Below are positions 1 through 7,954 of a DNA stretch of 46,365 bases, piece by piece. The first letter of the stretch is position 1. Each line of letters opens with the position of its first letter. The position numbers were made by a program, and so were the translations under genes. Origin of the DNA: Microvirga pakistanensis (GTDB lineage: Bacteria > Pseudomonadota > Alphaproteobacteria > Rhizobiales > Beijerinckiaceae). Under the pieces are notes generated by a model that saw nothing but the letters and a program-made list of their open reading frames with translations, did not search any database and was not told the DNA's origin. Where the stretch lies: NCBI RefSeq assembly GCF_004458765.1, contig NZ_SPJX01000012.1:235408-281772 (forward strand), given 5' to 3'.

Positions 1-42
1 CAAAGCCGGTTAATCGGGTCAGGAATAGGCGAATGATCGCGA

Positions 43-66
43 TCCGGGCGGGACGTCCCGCCCGGA
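43..66. repeat. Perfect 24-nt inverted repeat upstream of hbdA
   Basis: The two 12-nt arms are exact complements, with core CCGGGCGGGAC/GTCCCGCCCGG, so transcript from either strand could fold into a very GC-rich stem. It lies 31 nt before the chosen hbdA start. No T-run follows on the plus strand, so it is not a standard intrinsic terminator. It may be the end of the upstream transcript or an mRNA-stabilising stem. Confidence 0.6.
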
Positions 67-97
67 CGCTTCGAGCATGGACTGCAGGCGGATTCAG

Positions 98-979
98 ATG
101 GGCATCGAGATCAAAACGGTTGGCGTGATCGGCGCAGGGCAGATGGGCAGCGGCATCGCCCATGTCTGCTCGCTCGCGGGGTTCAGCGTCCGGCTCCACG
201 ATCTCTCCGAGGACCGCATCAATGCGGGCCTTGCCACCATCAACGGCAACATGGCGCGCCAGGTCGCCAAGGGCGCGATCGCCGACAACGACCGGCAGGG
301 GGCGCTCGAGCGCATCAAGCCGGCGCAGGGCTATGACGACCTGGCCCTTTGCGACATCGTGATCGAGGCCGCGACCGAGAACGAGGAGGTGAAGCGCAAG
401 ATCTTCACCAATCTCTGCCCCTCGCTGCGCCCGGACACGATGATCGCGACCAACACATCCTCGATCTCGATCACCCGGCTTGCCGCCGCCACCGACCGCC
501 CGGAGAAGTTCATCGGCATCCACTTCATGAACCCGGTGCCGGTGATGCAGCTCGTCGAGCTGATCCGCGGCATCGCGACCGACGATGCCACGTACGAATC
601 CGCCAAGGAATTCATCGCCAAGCTCGGCAAGACCTCCACGGTCTCGGAGGATTTCCCTGCCTTCATCGTCAACCGCATCCTGCTGCCGATGATCAACGAG
701 GCGATCTACACCCTCTATGAGGGCGTGGGCTCGGTCGAGGCCATCGACACCGCCATGCGCCTCGGTGCGAACCACCCGATGGGGCCGCTGCAGCTTGCCG
801 ACTTCATCGGCCTCGATACCTGCCTGTCCATCATGCAGGTGCTCTATGAGGGCCTGGCCGATTCCAAGTACCGCCCCTGCCCGCTCCTGGTGAAATACGT
901 CGAAGCCGGCTGGCTCGGTCGCAAGACCAAGCGCGGTTTCTACGATTATCGCGGCGAGCACCCGGTTCCGACCCGCTAG
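98..979 (+). CDS. hbdA: 3-hydroxybutyryl-CoA dehydrogenase
   Basis: This 293-aa enzyme belongs to the 3-hydroxyacyl-CoA dehydrogenase family. It interconverts (S)-3-hydroxybutyryl-CoA and acetoacetyl-CoA with NAD(P), in the cytoplasm, in butyrate/PHB and fatty-acid metabolism. The N-terminal Rossmann motif [14 protein letters not shown] is at about residues 8-21. The catalytic-His segment [15 protein letters not shown] is near residue 140, followed by the C-terminal helical domain ([27 protein letters not shown]). Length fits the family (280-295 aa). The ATG at 98 is preferred over the in-frame ATG at 77 because AGGCGG lies about 8 nt upstream and family members begin close to the Rossmann strand. 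In related genomes the gene often follows etfBA, which would lie outside this window. Family assignment is firm; the exact chain-length preference is inferred. Confidence 0.93.
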   Translation: MGIEIKTVGVIGAGQMGSGIAHVCSLAGFSVRLHDLSEDRINAGLATINGNMARQVAKGAIADNDRQGALERIKPAQGYDDLALCDIVIEAATENEEVKRKIFTNLCPSLRPDTMIATNTSSISITRLAAATDRPEKFIGIHFMNPVPVMQLVELIRGIATDDATYESAKEFIAKLGKTSTVSEDFPAFIVNRILLPMINEAIYTLYEGVGSVEAIDTAMRLGANHPMGPLQLADFIGLDTCLSIMQVLYEGLADSKYRPCPLLVKYVEAGWLGRKTKRGFYDYRGEHPVPTR

Positions 980-1224
980 AGGATCGGACGGGACGGCATC
1001 GTCCCTTCGGGAAGCCCATGCGAGCTCCCTCTTTCGGGCGGCGCTTCGTCGCGTGCGGGCGGCCAGGCCGCTTCCGCGCGGAGGCCCTGAGGGCGTCTCG
1101 GCGCCAATTGTTCACCGAAATCGGATCGGGTGCGGCACAAACGTCCTGTGGGTGAGCTTCACAACAGCGTCACATTGCCTATAGTCTACTCAGACGGGAC
1201 TACTCTTCTTTGAGAGGAGGCGAT
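980..1224. other. Intergenic region with no clear gene
   Basis: No conserved coding sequence is seen here on either strand. The right end carries the purine-rich GAGAGGAGG at 1211-1219, which could act as a ribosome binding site for the doubtful reading frame that starts at 1225. Confidence 0.5.
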
Positions 1225-1602
1225 GTGACGATTCGCATCAAACCTGTTGCGAAGCCGGAGACCTGTCCGGCCCTTTTCCTCGATGCTGGGGACCGGCCTT
1301 TGAGGGATGATGCCTTGCGCTCCTGCGGCCGGCGGGGTGCGATCAGGGCGGCGCTTACGAACCGTGTGAACGCCCTATCCGAGTACGACAAGGCCGTCCG
1401 AAGTCCGAGACCTTCAGCCTCTATCCTTCCGGACGTCTCCGCGACCCGACGTTCAGCCCCTCCGATATCCGGTTCTCTTTCGCTTCAAGACCTTCCTGCG
1501 CCGTTACGCCAGCCGCCGAGATCGTGGCGACTGCCCGGATCGGACCCGCAACCCCGTCGACTCCCGGACCGGCAAGACCATGTAACGGAGTGGGGGTTCT
1601 AG
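1225..1602 (+). CDS. Doubtful small protein preceding the HNH gene
   Basis: A GTG at 1225 sits 5 nt after a strong AGGAGG and opens a 125-codon frame. It ends in TAG at 1600-1602, one base before the HNH start codon, so it could be a translationally coupled leader. Against it, the protein is a low-complexity R/P/S-rich sequence with no recognisable domain, as expected from non-coding GC-rich DNA. I do not recognise it. It may be an untranslated leader with a chance ribosome binding site. Confidence 0.25.
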   Translation: MTIRIKPVAKPETCPALFLDAGDRPLRDDALRSCGRRGAIRAALTNRVNALSEYDKAVRSPRPSASILPDVSATRRSAPPISGSLSLQDLPAPLRQPPRSWRLPGSDPQPRRLPDRQDHVTEWGF

Positions 1603-1603
1603 A

Positions 1604-2170
1604 ATGAACGTTCCCATCTCCAATCTCAGAACCCTCGTCCTCAATGCGGATCTCCAACCCCTGAGCTGGGCGCCGCTCTCGATCTGGAATTGGCAGGACG
1701 CCTTCGTGGCCGTGATCCAGGACCGGGTCGTTCAGATCAAGACCTACGAGGACGTCCGGGTTCATTCCGCCAACCAGTCCTTCGAAGTCCCCGCCGTCGT
1801 AGCCCTCAAGCGTTACCGCAAGCGCAAGAAGGTGGCCTTTACCCGCTACCACCTGTTCCTGAGGGACGAGTTTACCTGCCAGTATTGCGGCCAGAGATAC
1901 GACGCCAAGGACCTGACCTTCGACCATGTCATTCCGAAAAGTCGGGGGGGCATGTCGGCCTGGAGCAACATCGTGGCCTCCTGCAGCGCCGATAATCTCC
2001 GCAAGGGAAGCAAGACCCCGCAGCAGGCCGGGATGACGCTCAGGCGCAGGCCGTTCGAACCCAGCCCGCACGAACTCGACGCCATCGCCCGGCGCCTCCC
2101 CCAGGCGAGGGACGACCTCCACCAGACCTGGATGGACTTCCTGTACTGGGATGCCGAGCTCGAGAGCTAG
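1604..2170 (+). CDS. HNH endonuclease domain protein
   Basis: This 188-aa protein is of the bacterial HNH family (McrA-like fold, single-domain type) common in Alphaproteobacteria and of unknown cellular role. The N-terminal part (residues 1-80) is the family's lead-in, beginning NLRTLVLNADLQPLSW. The zinc-knuckle CQYC is at residues 92-95 and the catalytic strand LTFDHVIPKSRGG at about 104-116, with the metal-binding D107/H108. The third block reads SCSADNLRKG (126-135). Family members usually have C-x2-C-N here, but residue 130 is Asp, so one zinc-ligand cysteine is missing. The start is supported by GGAGTGGGGG about 10 nt upstream. It stands alone on the plus strand and converges with dsbB. 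Confidence 0.88.
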   Translation: MNVPISNLRTLVLNADLQPLSWAPLSIWNWQDAFVAVIQDRVVQIKTYEDVRVHSANQSFEVPAVVALKRYRKRKKVAFTRYHLFLRDEFTCQYCGQRYDAKDLTFDHVIPKSRGGMSAWSNIVASCSADNLRKGSKTPQQAGMTLRRRPFEPSPHELDAIARRLPQARDDLHQTWMDFLYWDAELES

Positions 2171-2220
2171 AGCCTTTTTCGGCGAAGGGGACCCGGCTCA
2201 CCGCCCATGGGTCCGATGCT

Positions 2221-2721
2221 CTAGTCCCTGACGGCGATGCCCTTTCCCGCCGCAGCCGTGGCCGCGAAGGCCGCCAGGGCAAGAGAGATCAGCACGTTCC
2301 ATCCTGCCAGCGACAACCCGAGAAAGCGCCATGCGGCCTCTGTGCAGCTCACCACGCGGGTGTTCTGCAGCTGGCTGAGAAAATCGCCCACATTGCCGGC
2401 ACCCGCGCCAGAGCCGCCGCCGCAATCGCTGGGACCGACGAAGAAGCCCCATTCGACTCCCGAATGATAGGCGCCGAGCCCTGCGCTCACGAGAAAGATC
2501 AGCGCCAGGATCCACAGCCCCATCCGTGTCCAATGCGGCGGCAGAAGAGCCGCCGCGAGCCCGAGCGGCATGGCGGCGTAATAGGGGTTGCGCTGGACCA
2601 GGCAGAGCTTGCAGGGCACATAGCCGAAGGCATGCTCGAACACGAGTGCGCCGCCGATCGTGACGGCCGCGGCCAACACGATCGCCAGGGCGGCTTGGCG
2701 CATGGTCAGGCGAAGGCTCAT
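2221..2721 (-). CDS. dsbB: Disulfide bond formation protein B (DsbB)
   Basis: This 166-aa inner-membrane quinone oxidoreductase would reoxidise a periplasmic DsbA-type thiol oxidase. Four hydrophobic segments are visible. The first periplasmic loop carries the redox pair CKLC after VP (about residues 35-40). The second loop carries a separated pair, in GPSDCGG and VVSC. Both pairs needed for electron transfer from DsbA to quinone are therefore present. The start at 2721 has AAGGGGG 6-7 nt upstream and lies 11 nt after the stop of the YqaA-like gene, so the two are probably cotranscribed. No dsbA is visible in the window. Confidence 0.9.
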   Translation of the reverse strand: MSLRLTMRQAALAIVLAAAVTIGGALVFEHAFGYVPCKLCLVQRNPYYAAMPLGLAAALLPPHWTRMGLWILALIFLVSAGLGAYHSGVEWGFFVGPSDCGGGSGAGAGNVGDFLSQLQNTRVVSCTEAAWRFLGLSLAGWNVLISLALAAFAATAAAGKGIAVRD

Positions 2722-2732
2722 GCCCGTCCCCC

Positions 2733-3314
2733 TTAAAATAGATACCGGAAGGCCACGAAGCCGCCAATGATGACCACGATGGCGAGGGTCGCAACAAGGT
2801 TGAAGTTGTTGTCGATGATCGCCTTGATGCGGGGTCCGAACCGGCTCATGAGCAATGCGACCAGGAAGAAGCGCGCGCCGCGGGTCAGGACCGAGAGCAG
2901 GATGAACCAGCCCAAGGAGTAGCCGGCAAGGCCCGACGTGATGGTGACGAGCTTGTAGGGGATCGGCGTGAGGCCTTTGAGCAGGATCACCCAATGCCCG
3001 TATTCCGCATAGCCGTGCCGGAAGGCTTCCACGCCCTGCGTGAGACCGTAGAACTCGAAGAGCCGGACCCCGATCGTGTCGTAGAAGGCGACCCCGATGG
3101 CATAGCCCAGGATGCCGCCGAGGACCGACGCGATCGTGCAGACGAGGGCATAGAACCAGGCCCGGTCGGGACGGGCCAGCATCATGGGCACGAGCATCAC
3201 GTCCGGCGGCACGGGAAAGAAGGAGCTTTCCGCGAAGGACACGGCGGCCAGGGCATAGGGAGCGGAAGGCCTCGAAGCGAGGGACAGGGTCCAGTCGTAG
3301 AGTCGTCTGAGCAT
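2733..3314 (-). CDS. YqaA/DedA-family (SNARE-associated) membrane protein
   Basis: This 193-aa polytopic inner-membrane protein belongs to the VTT/DedA superfamily, YqaA branch. Such proteins are linked to lipid-carrier flipping and membrane homeostasis, but the substrate of this branch is not established. Visible family marks are FAESSFFPVPPDVMLVP at about residues 27-43, the glycine-rich ASVLGGILGYAIG segment, and LLKGLTPIPYKLVTITSG in the re-entrant region. The start at MLRRLYDWTL (3314) matches the usual family N-terminus, although an in-frame start at 3365 would add 17 residues. It is followed after 11 nt by dsbB on the same strand. Confidence 0.85.
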   Translation of the reverse strand: MLRRLYDWTLSLASRPSAPYALAAVSFAESSFFPVPPDVMLVPMMLARPDRAWFYALVCTIASVLGGILGYAIGVAFYDTIGVRLFEFYGLTQGVEAFRHGYAEYGHWVILLKGLTPIPYKLVTITSGLAGYSLGWFILLSVLTRGARFFLVALLMSRFGPRIKAIIDNNFNLVATLAIVVIIGGFVAFRYLF

Positions 3315-3460
3315 GAGATTCCGGCAATGATCGGTCTTGAGGACCGCGGCGGCCTGTTTGAGCATAACCCGCCCGGAATAGCGAGGGGCAGCCTCCGCTC
3401 AAGCTTTCACATCTGCCTGATTGACCATGCGCGATGCCTCATGGTACTCCGCAGATCCTT

Positions 3461-3545
3461 GCCCCTGTGGCGGAATTGGTAGACGCGCTCGACTCAAAAT
3501 CGAGTTCCGCAAGGAGTGCTGGTTCGATCCCGGCCAGGGGCACCA
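3461..3545 (+). tRNA. tRNA-Leu (anticodon CAA)
   Basis: A complete class II tRNA. The acceptor stem is GCCCCTG (3461-3467) with CAGGGGC (3535-3541), discriminator A, and CCA encoded at 3543-3545. The anticodon stem CTCGA/TCGAG encloses loop CTCAAAA with anticodon CAA at 3495-3497, reading UUG. A long variable arm and the T-loop GGTTCGATCC are present. Length is 85 nt including CCA. Confidence 0.97.
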
Positions 3546-3812
3546 TCGCCTTTTCAGATGGCACGGCGGGAAGCCTGTGAGAACACAATATCCTCAAGGG
3601 CAAAAGACGATCAGACGGCCGCACCTGTAGGGGCCGACGACCGCCGTTCATGCATCCGGCGCCGCCTGACGCTTCAAGCCGCATCCCTTTCCAGCGAATG
3701 AGAAGCAACCAACCTCTCGATGAAGGCTCCGGCACCGGAGCCGATTGCTTCCCCGAACCGCAGACCCGCCGATGCAAGGCCGGAGCTCAGGAATGATGTT
3801 CGCCAGTGCCCA

Positions 3813-4541
3813 TCATTCCTTAGCGAAGTACCAATCCGCCTCGATCTGTCTGACGAGGCGCCAGCCGTGGGTTTCGAGGAGTTCCGCAGCACCCTGCTCG
3901 GCCTTTGAAATCTCGACCTGAAGCAGGCCCGTGTTCCGGTCCAGGAGACGGGGCATTCCGCGGACAACAGCCTCGGCCATGCCTTCCACATCGATCTTGG
4001 AGAAGATGCGCTGGTGATCGAGAGCGATGACGTCGTCGAGGCGGCGCACCTGGATGGTCTCCTGGTCCGTAAAGACGGACAGGTTTCTCGCCGTGGTGCT
4101 CAGGTCGAGACGCGAGACACCGGTCGAGGTCGGATCGACATGGATAACCAGCTCGTCGGTCCGATCGCCGAGCCCGAGCCGGTGAGCCGTGACCTTCATG
4201 TCGAGCCGATTGGCGAAGACATTGCCGAGGAGCTGGTTGTAGTTGCGCCGGACGGGCTCGAAGGCATGCACGGCCGCGACCGTTGCCTCGCGGCCCAGCA
4301 GGACCGTGTAGAGGCCGATATTCGCACCGATATCGATGACATGGCTGAGGCGTCGCCTGCGGATCTCGCTGCGCACGAAGGCAAGTTGCGCGTCCTCGTA
4401 GCGAACTCCGGCCAGAATTCGGTTGTCGATCCAGTTGCGGGGATCGAGGATGAAGGTCGCCTCGTCGCGGTAGCTGATGGACGGAAATCGCCGCAGCTTC
4501 GCAAGCCTCTTGCGGAGGCTGTGAATCGGTCGCAATACCAT
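3813..4541 (-). CDS. FkbM-family methyltransferase
   Basis: This 242-aa SAM-dependent methyltransferase is of the FkbM type. Such enzymes usually O-methylate sugars, polyketides or surface glycans; the substrate here is unknown. The SAM-binding motif I reads VIDIGANIGLYTVLLG at about residues 80-95, followed by an acidic strand end (HAFEP). The FkbM-specific block KIDVEGMAEAVVRGM is near residue 185. A basic N-terminus (LRPIHSLRKRLAKLRRF) precedes the fold. The start at 4541 was chosen because upstream in-frame codons add sequence without homology and AGGG lies about 13 nt upstream; 4583 is an alternative. It is a single gene with no glycosyltransferase neighbours. Confidence 0.82.
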   Translation of the reverse strand: MVLRPIHSLRKRLAKLRRFPSISYRDEATFILDPRNWIDNRILAGVRYEDAQLAFVRSEIRRRRLSHVIDIGANIGLYTVLLGREATVAAVHAFEPVRRNYNQLLGNVFANRLDMKVTAHRLGLGDRTDELVIHVDPTSTGVSRLDLSTTARNLSVFTDQETIQVRRLDDVIALDHQRIFSKIDVEGMAEAVVRGMPRLLDRNTGLLQVEISKAEQGAAELLETHGWRLVRQIEADWYFAKE

Positions 4542-5097
4542 TGTCTGATGGTGCCCTATGAACGTAGCGTGGACCGCTTCCATGGAATTTTTGCTGTAGG
4601 ATAAGCCGGTCCGTTCCTGGGTCGTTCTGATTGAAAGTCCTGGGCTGGTCAAGAGATGGGAGCCGTGCATCCTTGTCTCACCAATCAGATGTTTGCGCCT
4701 CGATGAAACAACCATTCGGCCTCGCGAAGGATCGCTGCGGTAACCTGGATCGCTCTAGCGACCAGCGCAGCGCAAAGTCTGTTTCCAAGCACGAGCGTGA
4801 CGCACGTGTTCCTGACCGAGTCCAGAACCGAAATGGGCTACCTGCTGTCGGACCTCAGCATTGACAAGTGGTTCGAGGCGGCGTGTCCTGACGGATGCCG
4901 GACGCGCATCGGCCCATGCTGGCCGCGTGGCGTAGAACTGTCGGACTACCCCTTTTGCACCTTTGCCGAATCGGGAACCTATCGGACAAATGGCTTCGTT
5001 GCACGGCCAAGTCCTTTCCACTCGCTGACGTCAACCACGCTGCGGGTCACTAAGGGGCCGCAAGAAGTAATCACGTCTGCAAACAAGGGGCACCACC
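4542..5097. other. 556-nt intergenic region
   Basis: No convincing gene on either strand. Open frames here (for example 4797-5138 on the plus strand) have no recognisable domains and overlap the start of the next gene. The right end provides the AAGGGG ribosome binding site (5085-5090) of the small gene at 5098. Confidence 0.5.
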
Positions 5098-5280
5098 ATG
5101 GAACAAGAAGTCGAATATGTCGCTCGTGCACTTTATGAGGCCGAGGACGATGCGCTGCTGTGGGAAGCCGAGCCGGAAATCCTGAAAGAGGAATTCCGCT
5201 GCTATGCCCGTGCAGCCATTGCGATGATGGCCCGGCAGGAGCAGCAGGGACGCGCGGACGAGATCCAGTACGCGGCCTAG
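5098..5280 (+). CDS. Small acidic hypothetical protein (60 aa)
   Basis: I recognise no domain. The predicted protein is acidic and helical, rich in Glu and Ala, with no signal peptide or membrane segment, so it is probably cytoplasmic. Support for a real gene comes from AAGGGG 7 nt upstream of the ATG, a regular amphipathic composition unlike nearby chance frames, and a strong rho-independent terminator 20 nt after the stop. Together these look like a stand-alone monocistronic unit. Confidence 0.6.
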   Translation: MEQEVEYVARALYEAEDDALLWEAEPEILKEEFRCYARAAIAMMARQEQQGRADEIQYAA

Positions 5281-5299
5281 CTTGACCGGCTCACTACAG

Positions 5300-5340
5300 G
5301 CGCCCGTGGCGAAGTTTTTCGCCGCGGGCGCTGTCGTTTT
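5300..5340 (+). terminator. Rho-independent terminator of the 60-aa gene
   Basis: The arm GCGCCCGTGGCGAA pairs with TTCGCCGCGGGCGC over 14 bp with one G-U pair and a loop of about 4 nt. It is followed within 6 nt by a short T-run (GTCGTTTT). It starts 20 nt after the stop at 5280. Confidence 0.8.
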
Positions 5341-5625
5341 ACGATAGACGCCTTCCCTTCGCGGGCATGCTGACCGACGCATGACGATCAGATCCGGACC
5401 ACCGGTGATGCCGCTCACGTTGCATCCCGATCCCTCATTCGCGCGCCTGACGATTGCGCGATTTCCGCATGCGCCTCAGACGTCACATCGATGTTGGAGG
5501 TCCTGAATGTCGTGCTCATTGATCGGCTGCTCCGCTCGCGGGTCGGATGGCCCCATCCACTATCCCACCCCAGGTCCCTGACGGTCTGCTCGCGCTGCGG
5601 CGAGGAGCAACTTCCCGCCTCACGG

Positions 5626-5793
5626 TTACACAGGAGAGATCCCATGCTTGACCGTGGCGTAGAGAATGACGCCGCCGACACAGGCGAGCAGCAACAATCC
5701 CAGCAGCAGCGCGATCCAGAATCCGGAATCGAGAAAGATGCGAATGTCGCTGACGAGAGGATTGGTCGGTTCGGGATTGAAAGGCTTGTTCAT
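5626..5793 (-). CDS. Small single-pass membrane protein (55 aa)
   Basis: Not recognised as a named family. A polar N-terminus with NPEPTNPLVSDIRIFLDSG (about residues 6-24) is followed by one hydrophobic helix (WIALLLGLLLLACVGGVILY, about 26-45) and a short tail, so an inner-membrane anchor-type protein is likely. The ATG at 5793 has GAGG 9 nt upstream. Longer in-frame starts add Arg/Pro-rich sequence of no recognisable kind. It lies about 100 nt after rppH on the same strand and could be cotranscribed with it. Confidence 0.6.
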   Translation of the reverse strand: MNKPFNPEPTNPLVSDIRIFLDSGFWIALLLGLLLLACVGGVILYATVKHGISPV

Positions 5794-5893
5794 GATGATC
5801 GACCTCGGCAGTTTCGAGAAAGCGTCGAAACAACCCGCAGGCCTTGTGGCTGTTCCTGCCAAGTAACGCAGGAGCGAGGGCGGTCCCCCAGGA

Positions 5894-6433
5894 TCAGGAT
5901 TTCGTGACCTGTGGCACCAGGTGGCTGAACGCTGCGACGACGTTCTCGTAAACGCCACGTTTGAAGGGAATGATCAACTCCGGCAGGCGATGCATGTCTT
6001 CCCAGCGCCACTCGTCGAATTCGGGCCTATGGTGCCCGCCGCCCGGTTGAAGAATGTTGATCTCGCTCTCGTCGCCCTCGAACCGGAAGGCGAACCATTT
6101 TTGTGTCTGGCCGCGATACCGCCCTCGCCATGCACGCCCGGCCACGATGGAAGGCAGGTCGTAGGAATACCAATCAGGTGCTTCTGCAAGCAGGCTCACG
6201 GAGCGAACGCTTGTCTCCTCATACAACTCCCGCAAGGCCGCCTGATAGGGATCCTCACCCGGATCGATGCCGCCCTGGGGCATCTGCCACGCATAACCAT
6301 CGGCAACCTGATCGCTGGAATCGGAATGACGCCGTCCGATGAAAACCTGACCCTGCCTGTTGAGCAGCATGACGCCGACGCAGGAACGATAAGGCATTTC
6401 CTTCCTGCTCTGCTGGGTTTTGGCGCTTCTCAT
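5894..6433 (-). CDS. rppH: RNA pyrophosphohydrolase (Nudix, RppH)
   Basis: This 179-aa Nudix hydrolase would remove pyrophosphate from 5'-triphosphorylated mRNA and so start 5'-end-dependent decay. The entry segment [11 protein letters not shown] is at about residues 14-24. The Nudix box [20 protein letters not shown] (about 56-75) has all the metal-binding glutamates, with ETS where many Nudix boxes have Ex[11 protein letters not shown] and EFDEWRWE further match the RppH/IalA clade. The start at 6433 has GGGAG about 9 nt upstream. In many Rhizobiales rppH follows ctpA and a divergent polysaccharide deacetylase. Here that middle gene is absent and a terminator separates ctpA from rppH. Confidence 0.92.
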   Translation of the reverse strand: MRSAKTQQSRKEMPYRSCVGVMLLNRQGQVFIGRRHSDSSDQVADGYAWQMPQGGIDPGEDPYQAALRELYEETSVRSVSLLAEAPDWYSYDLPSIVAGRAWRGRYRGQTQKWFAFRFEGDESEINILQPGGGHHRPEFDEWRWEDMHRLPELIIPFKRGVYENVVAAFSHLVPQVTKS

Positions 6434-6578
6434 CAGACATTCACTCCCATGCCTTGCCCCCACGGTTGCCGATCATCTGAGGTATCGCCGGCATGTGTCG
6501 ATGGTTCCAAAGGTCGAGCTTCCAGAGTGCCGTTTCGCAGAAGCCTGCACAAGCTGTTCCGTGCTGTTGTCAAAGCCT

Positions 6579-6613
6579 GAATAGAAAAGGCCTGGCGGCA
6601 GTGCCGCCAGGCC
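6579..6613 (-). terminator. Rho-independent terminator after ctpA
   Basis: A perfect 11-bp stem GGCCTGGCGGC/GCCGCCAGGCC (6589-6613) with a 3-nt loop. On the minus strand it is followed directly by TTTTCTATTC. It starts 28 nt after the ctpA stop and ends the rlmH-envC-ctpA transcript before rppH. Confidence 0.85.
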
Positions 6614-6640
6614 CGATGATCTTCGCGTCGCCGCTCGAAC

Positions 6641-7954
6641 TCAGTTCGGGGCGGCCGTGGTGTTGGCAGCGCCCTTGCGCACGCCGTGGAGCAGGTCGTA
6701 GGCCGCGAGCAGTTGCTTGTCCTTGGTCGGATCCGGCGGCACGTAAGCGGAGGAACCGCCGCGCTCTTCCTTGTCGCCGCCGTTCTGCAGGTGCCCGCGC
6801 AGCCCGGCCTCGCCCTTGGTCTCGTCCTTGCCCTTCAGCTCCTCGGGCACGTCCTGCAACACCTCGACATCCGGGTCGATGCCCTTGGCCTGGATCGAGC
6901 GTCCGGACGGGGTGTAATAGCGTGCCGTGGTCAGGCGCACCGCGCCGTTTCCGCCGAGCGGGATGATGGTCTGGACTGAGCCCTTGCCGAAGGAGCGGGT
7001 GCCCAGCACCGTCGCACGCTTGTGATCCTGCAGGGCGCCGGCCACGATCTCCGATGCGGAGGCTGAGCCGCCATTCACGAGCACGACGAGAGGCTTGCCC
7101 TTGGTCAGGTCGCCCGACTTGGCGCTGAAGCGCTGCGTATCCTCGGCATTGCGGCTGCGTGTCGAAACGATCTCGCCGCGGTCGAGGAAGGCGTCGGACA
7201 CCATGATCGCCTGGTCGAGCAGGCCGCCCGGGTTGTTGCGCAGATCGATGACGAAGCCCGACACCTTGTCGGCGCCGATGTCTTGGGTGAGCTTCTCGAT
7301 GCCCGCGCGCAGGGCCTCGTAGGTCTGTTCGTTGAACTGCGTGACGCGCAGGACCCCGATATCGCCCTCGACGCGGGCGCGCACCGGGCGAACCTTGATC
7401 GTCTCACGGGTGAGCTTCACCTCGATGGGATCCTTGGCCTCCTTGCGCTGGATCTTCAGCGTGACGGAGGAGTTGACCGGACCGCGCATCTTGTCGACGG
7501 CCTGGTTCAGGTTGAGGCCCTGAACCTGTTCACCGTCGATCTGGGTGATGATGTCGTTGGCCATGACGCCGGCGCGGGAGGCCGGGGTGTCGTCAATGGG
7601 CGTGACCACCTTCACGAGGCCGTCTTCCATCGTCACCTCGATGCCCAAGCCCCCGAACTCGCCGCGGGTCTGCACCTGCATGTCGCGGAAGCTCTTGGCG
7701 TCCATGTAGCTCGAATGGGGGTCGAGGGAGGTGAGCATGCCGTTGATGGCCGATTCGACGAGCTTCGACTCGTCGGGCTTCTCGACATAATCCGTCCGGA
7801 CCTTCTCGAAGACGTCTCCGAAAAGGCTCAGCTGTCGGTAGGTATCGGCCGAGGCGGCAACAGCGCCCGACGTCATCAGGCTCGTCTGCGACACCATGGT
7901 CGCGCTGCCTGCGCCGATGGCCACACCGAGAATCAATAGGGAGAGTTTGCGCAT
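6641..7954 (-). CDS. ctpA: C-terminal processing peptidase (S41)
   Basis: This 437-aa periplasmic serine protease cleaves the C-termini of envelope proteins and affects peptidoglycan hydrolase turnover. The order is an N-terminal signal or anchor helix (LSLLILGVAIGAGSATM, residues 4-20), a PDZ domain (about 95-175), then the S41 core. The catalytic Ser/Lys dyad is S299 in GGSASASE and K324 in FGKGSVQ, by alignment with the Prc/CtpB spacing of 25 residues. VIDLRNNPGGLLDQA is the usual substrate strand. The start ATG overlaps the envC-like stop (TAATG), so the two are translationally coupled. That pairing is conserved in Alphaproteobacteria and fits a joint role in cell separation. Confidence 0.95.
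   Translation of the reverse strand: MRKLSLLILGVAIGAGSATMVSQTSLMTSGAVAASADTYRQLSLFGDVFEKVRTDYVEKPDESKLVESAINGMLTSLDPHSSYMDAKSFRDMQVQTRGEFGGLGIEVTMEDGLVKVVTPIDDTPASRAGVMANDIITQIDGEQVQGLNLNQAVDKMRGPVNSSVTLKIQRKEAKDPIEVKLTRETIKVRPVRARVEGDIGVLRVTQFNEQTYEALRAGIEKLTQDIGADKVSGFVIDLRNNPGGLLDQAIMVSDAFLDRGEIVSTRSRNAEDTQRFSAKSGDLTKGKPLVVLVNGGSASASEIVAGALQDHKRATVLGTRSFGKGSVQTIIPLGGNGAVRLTTARYYTPSGRSIQAKGIDPDVEVLQDVPEELKGKDETKGEAGLRGHLQNGGDKEERGGSSAYVPPDPTKDKQLLAAYDLLHGVRKGAANTTAAPN

Noticed and set aside
4797..5138. A 113-codon plus-strand frame
   Set aside because: No ribosome binding site and no domain. It overlaps the better-supported 60-aa gene in a different frame.
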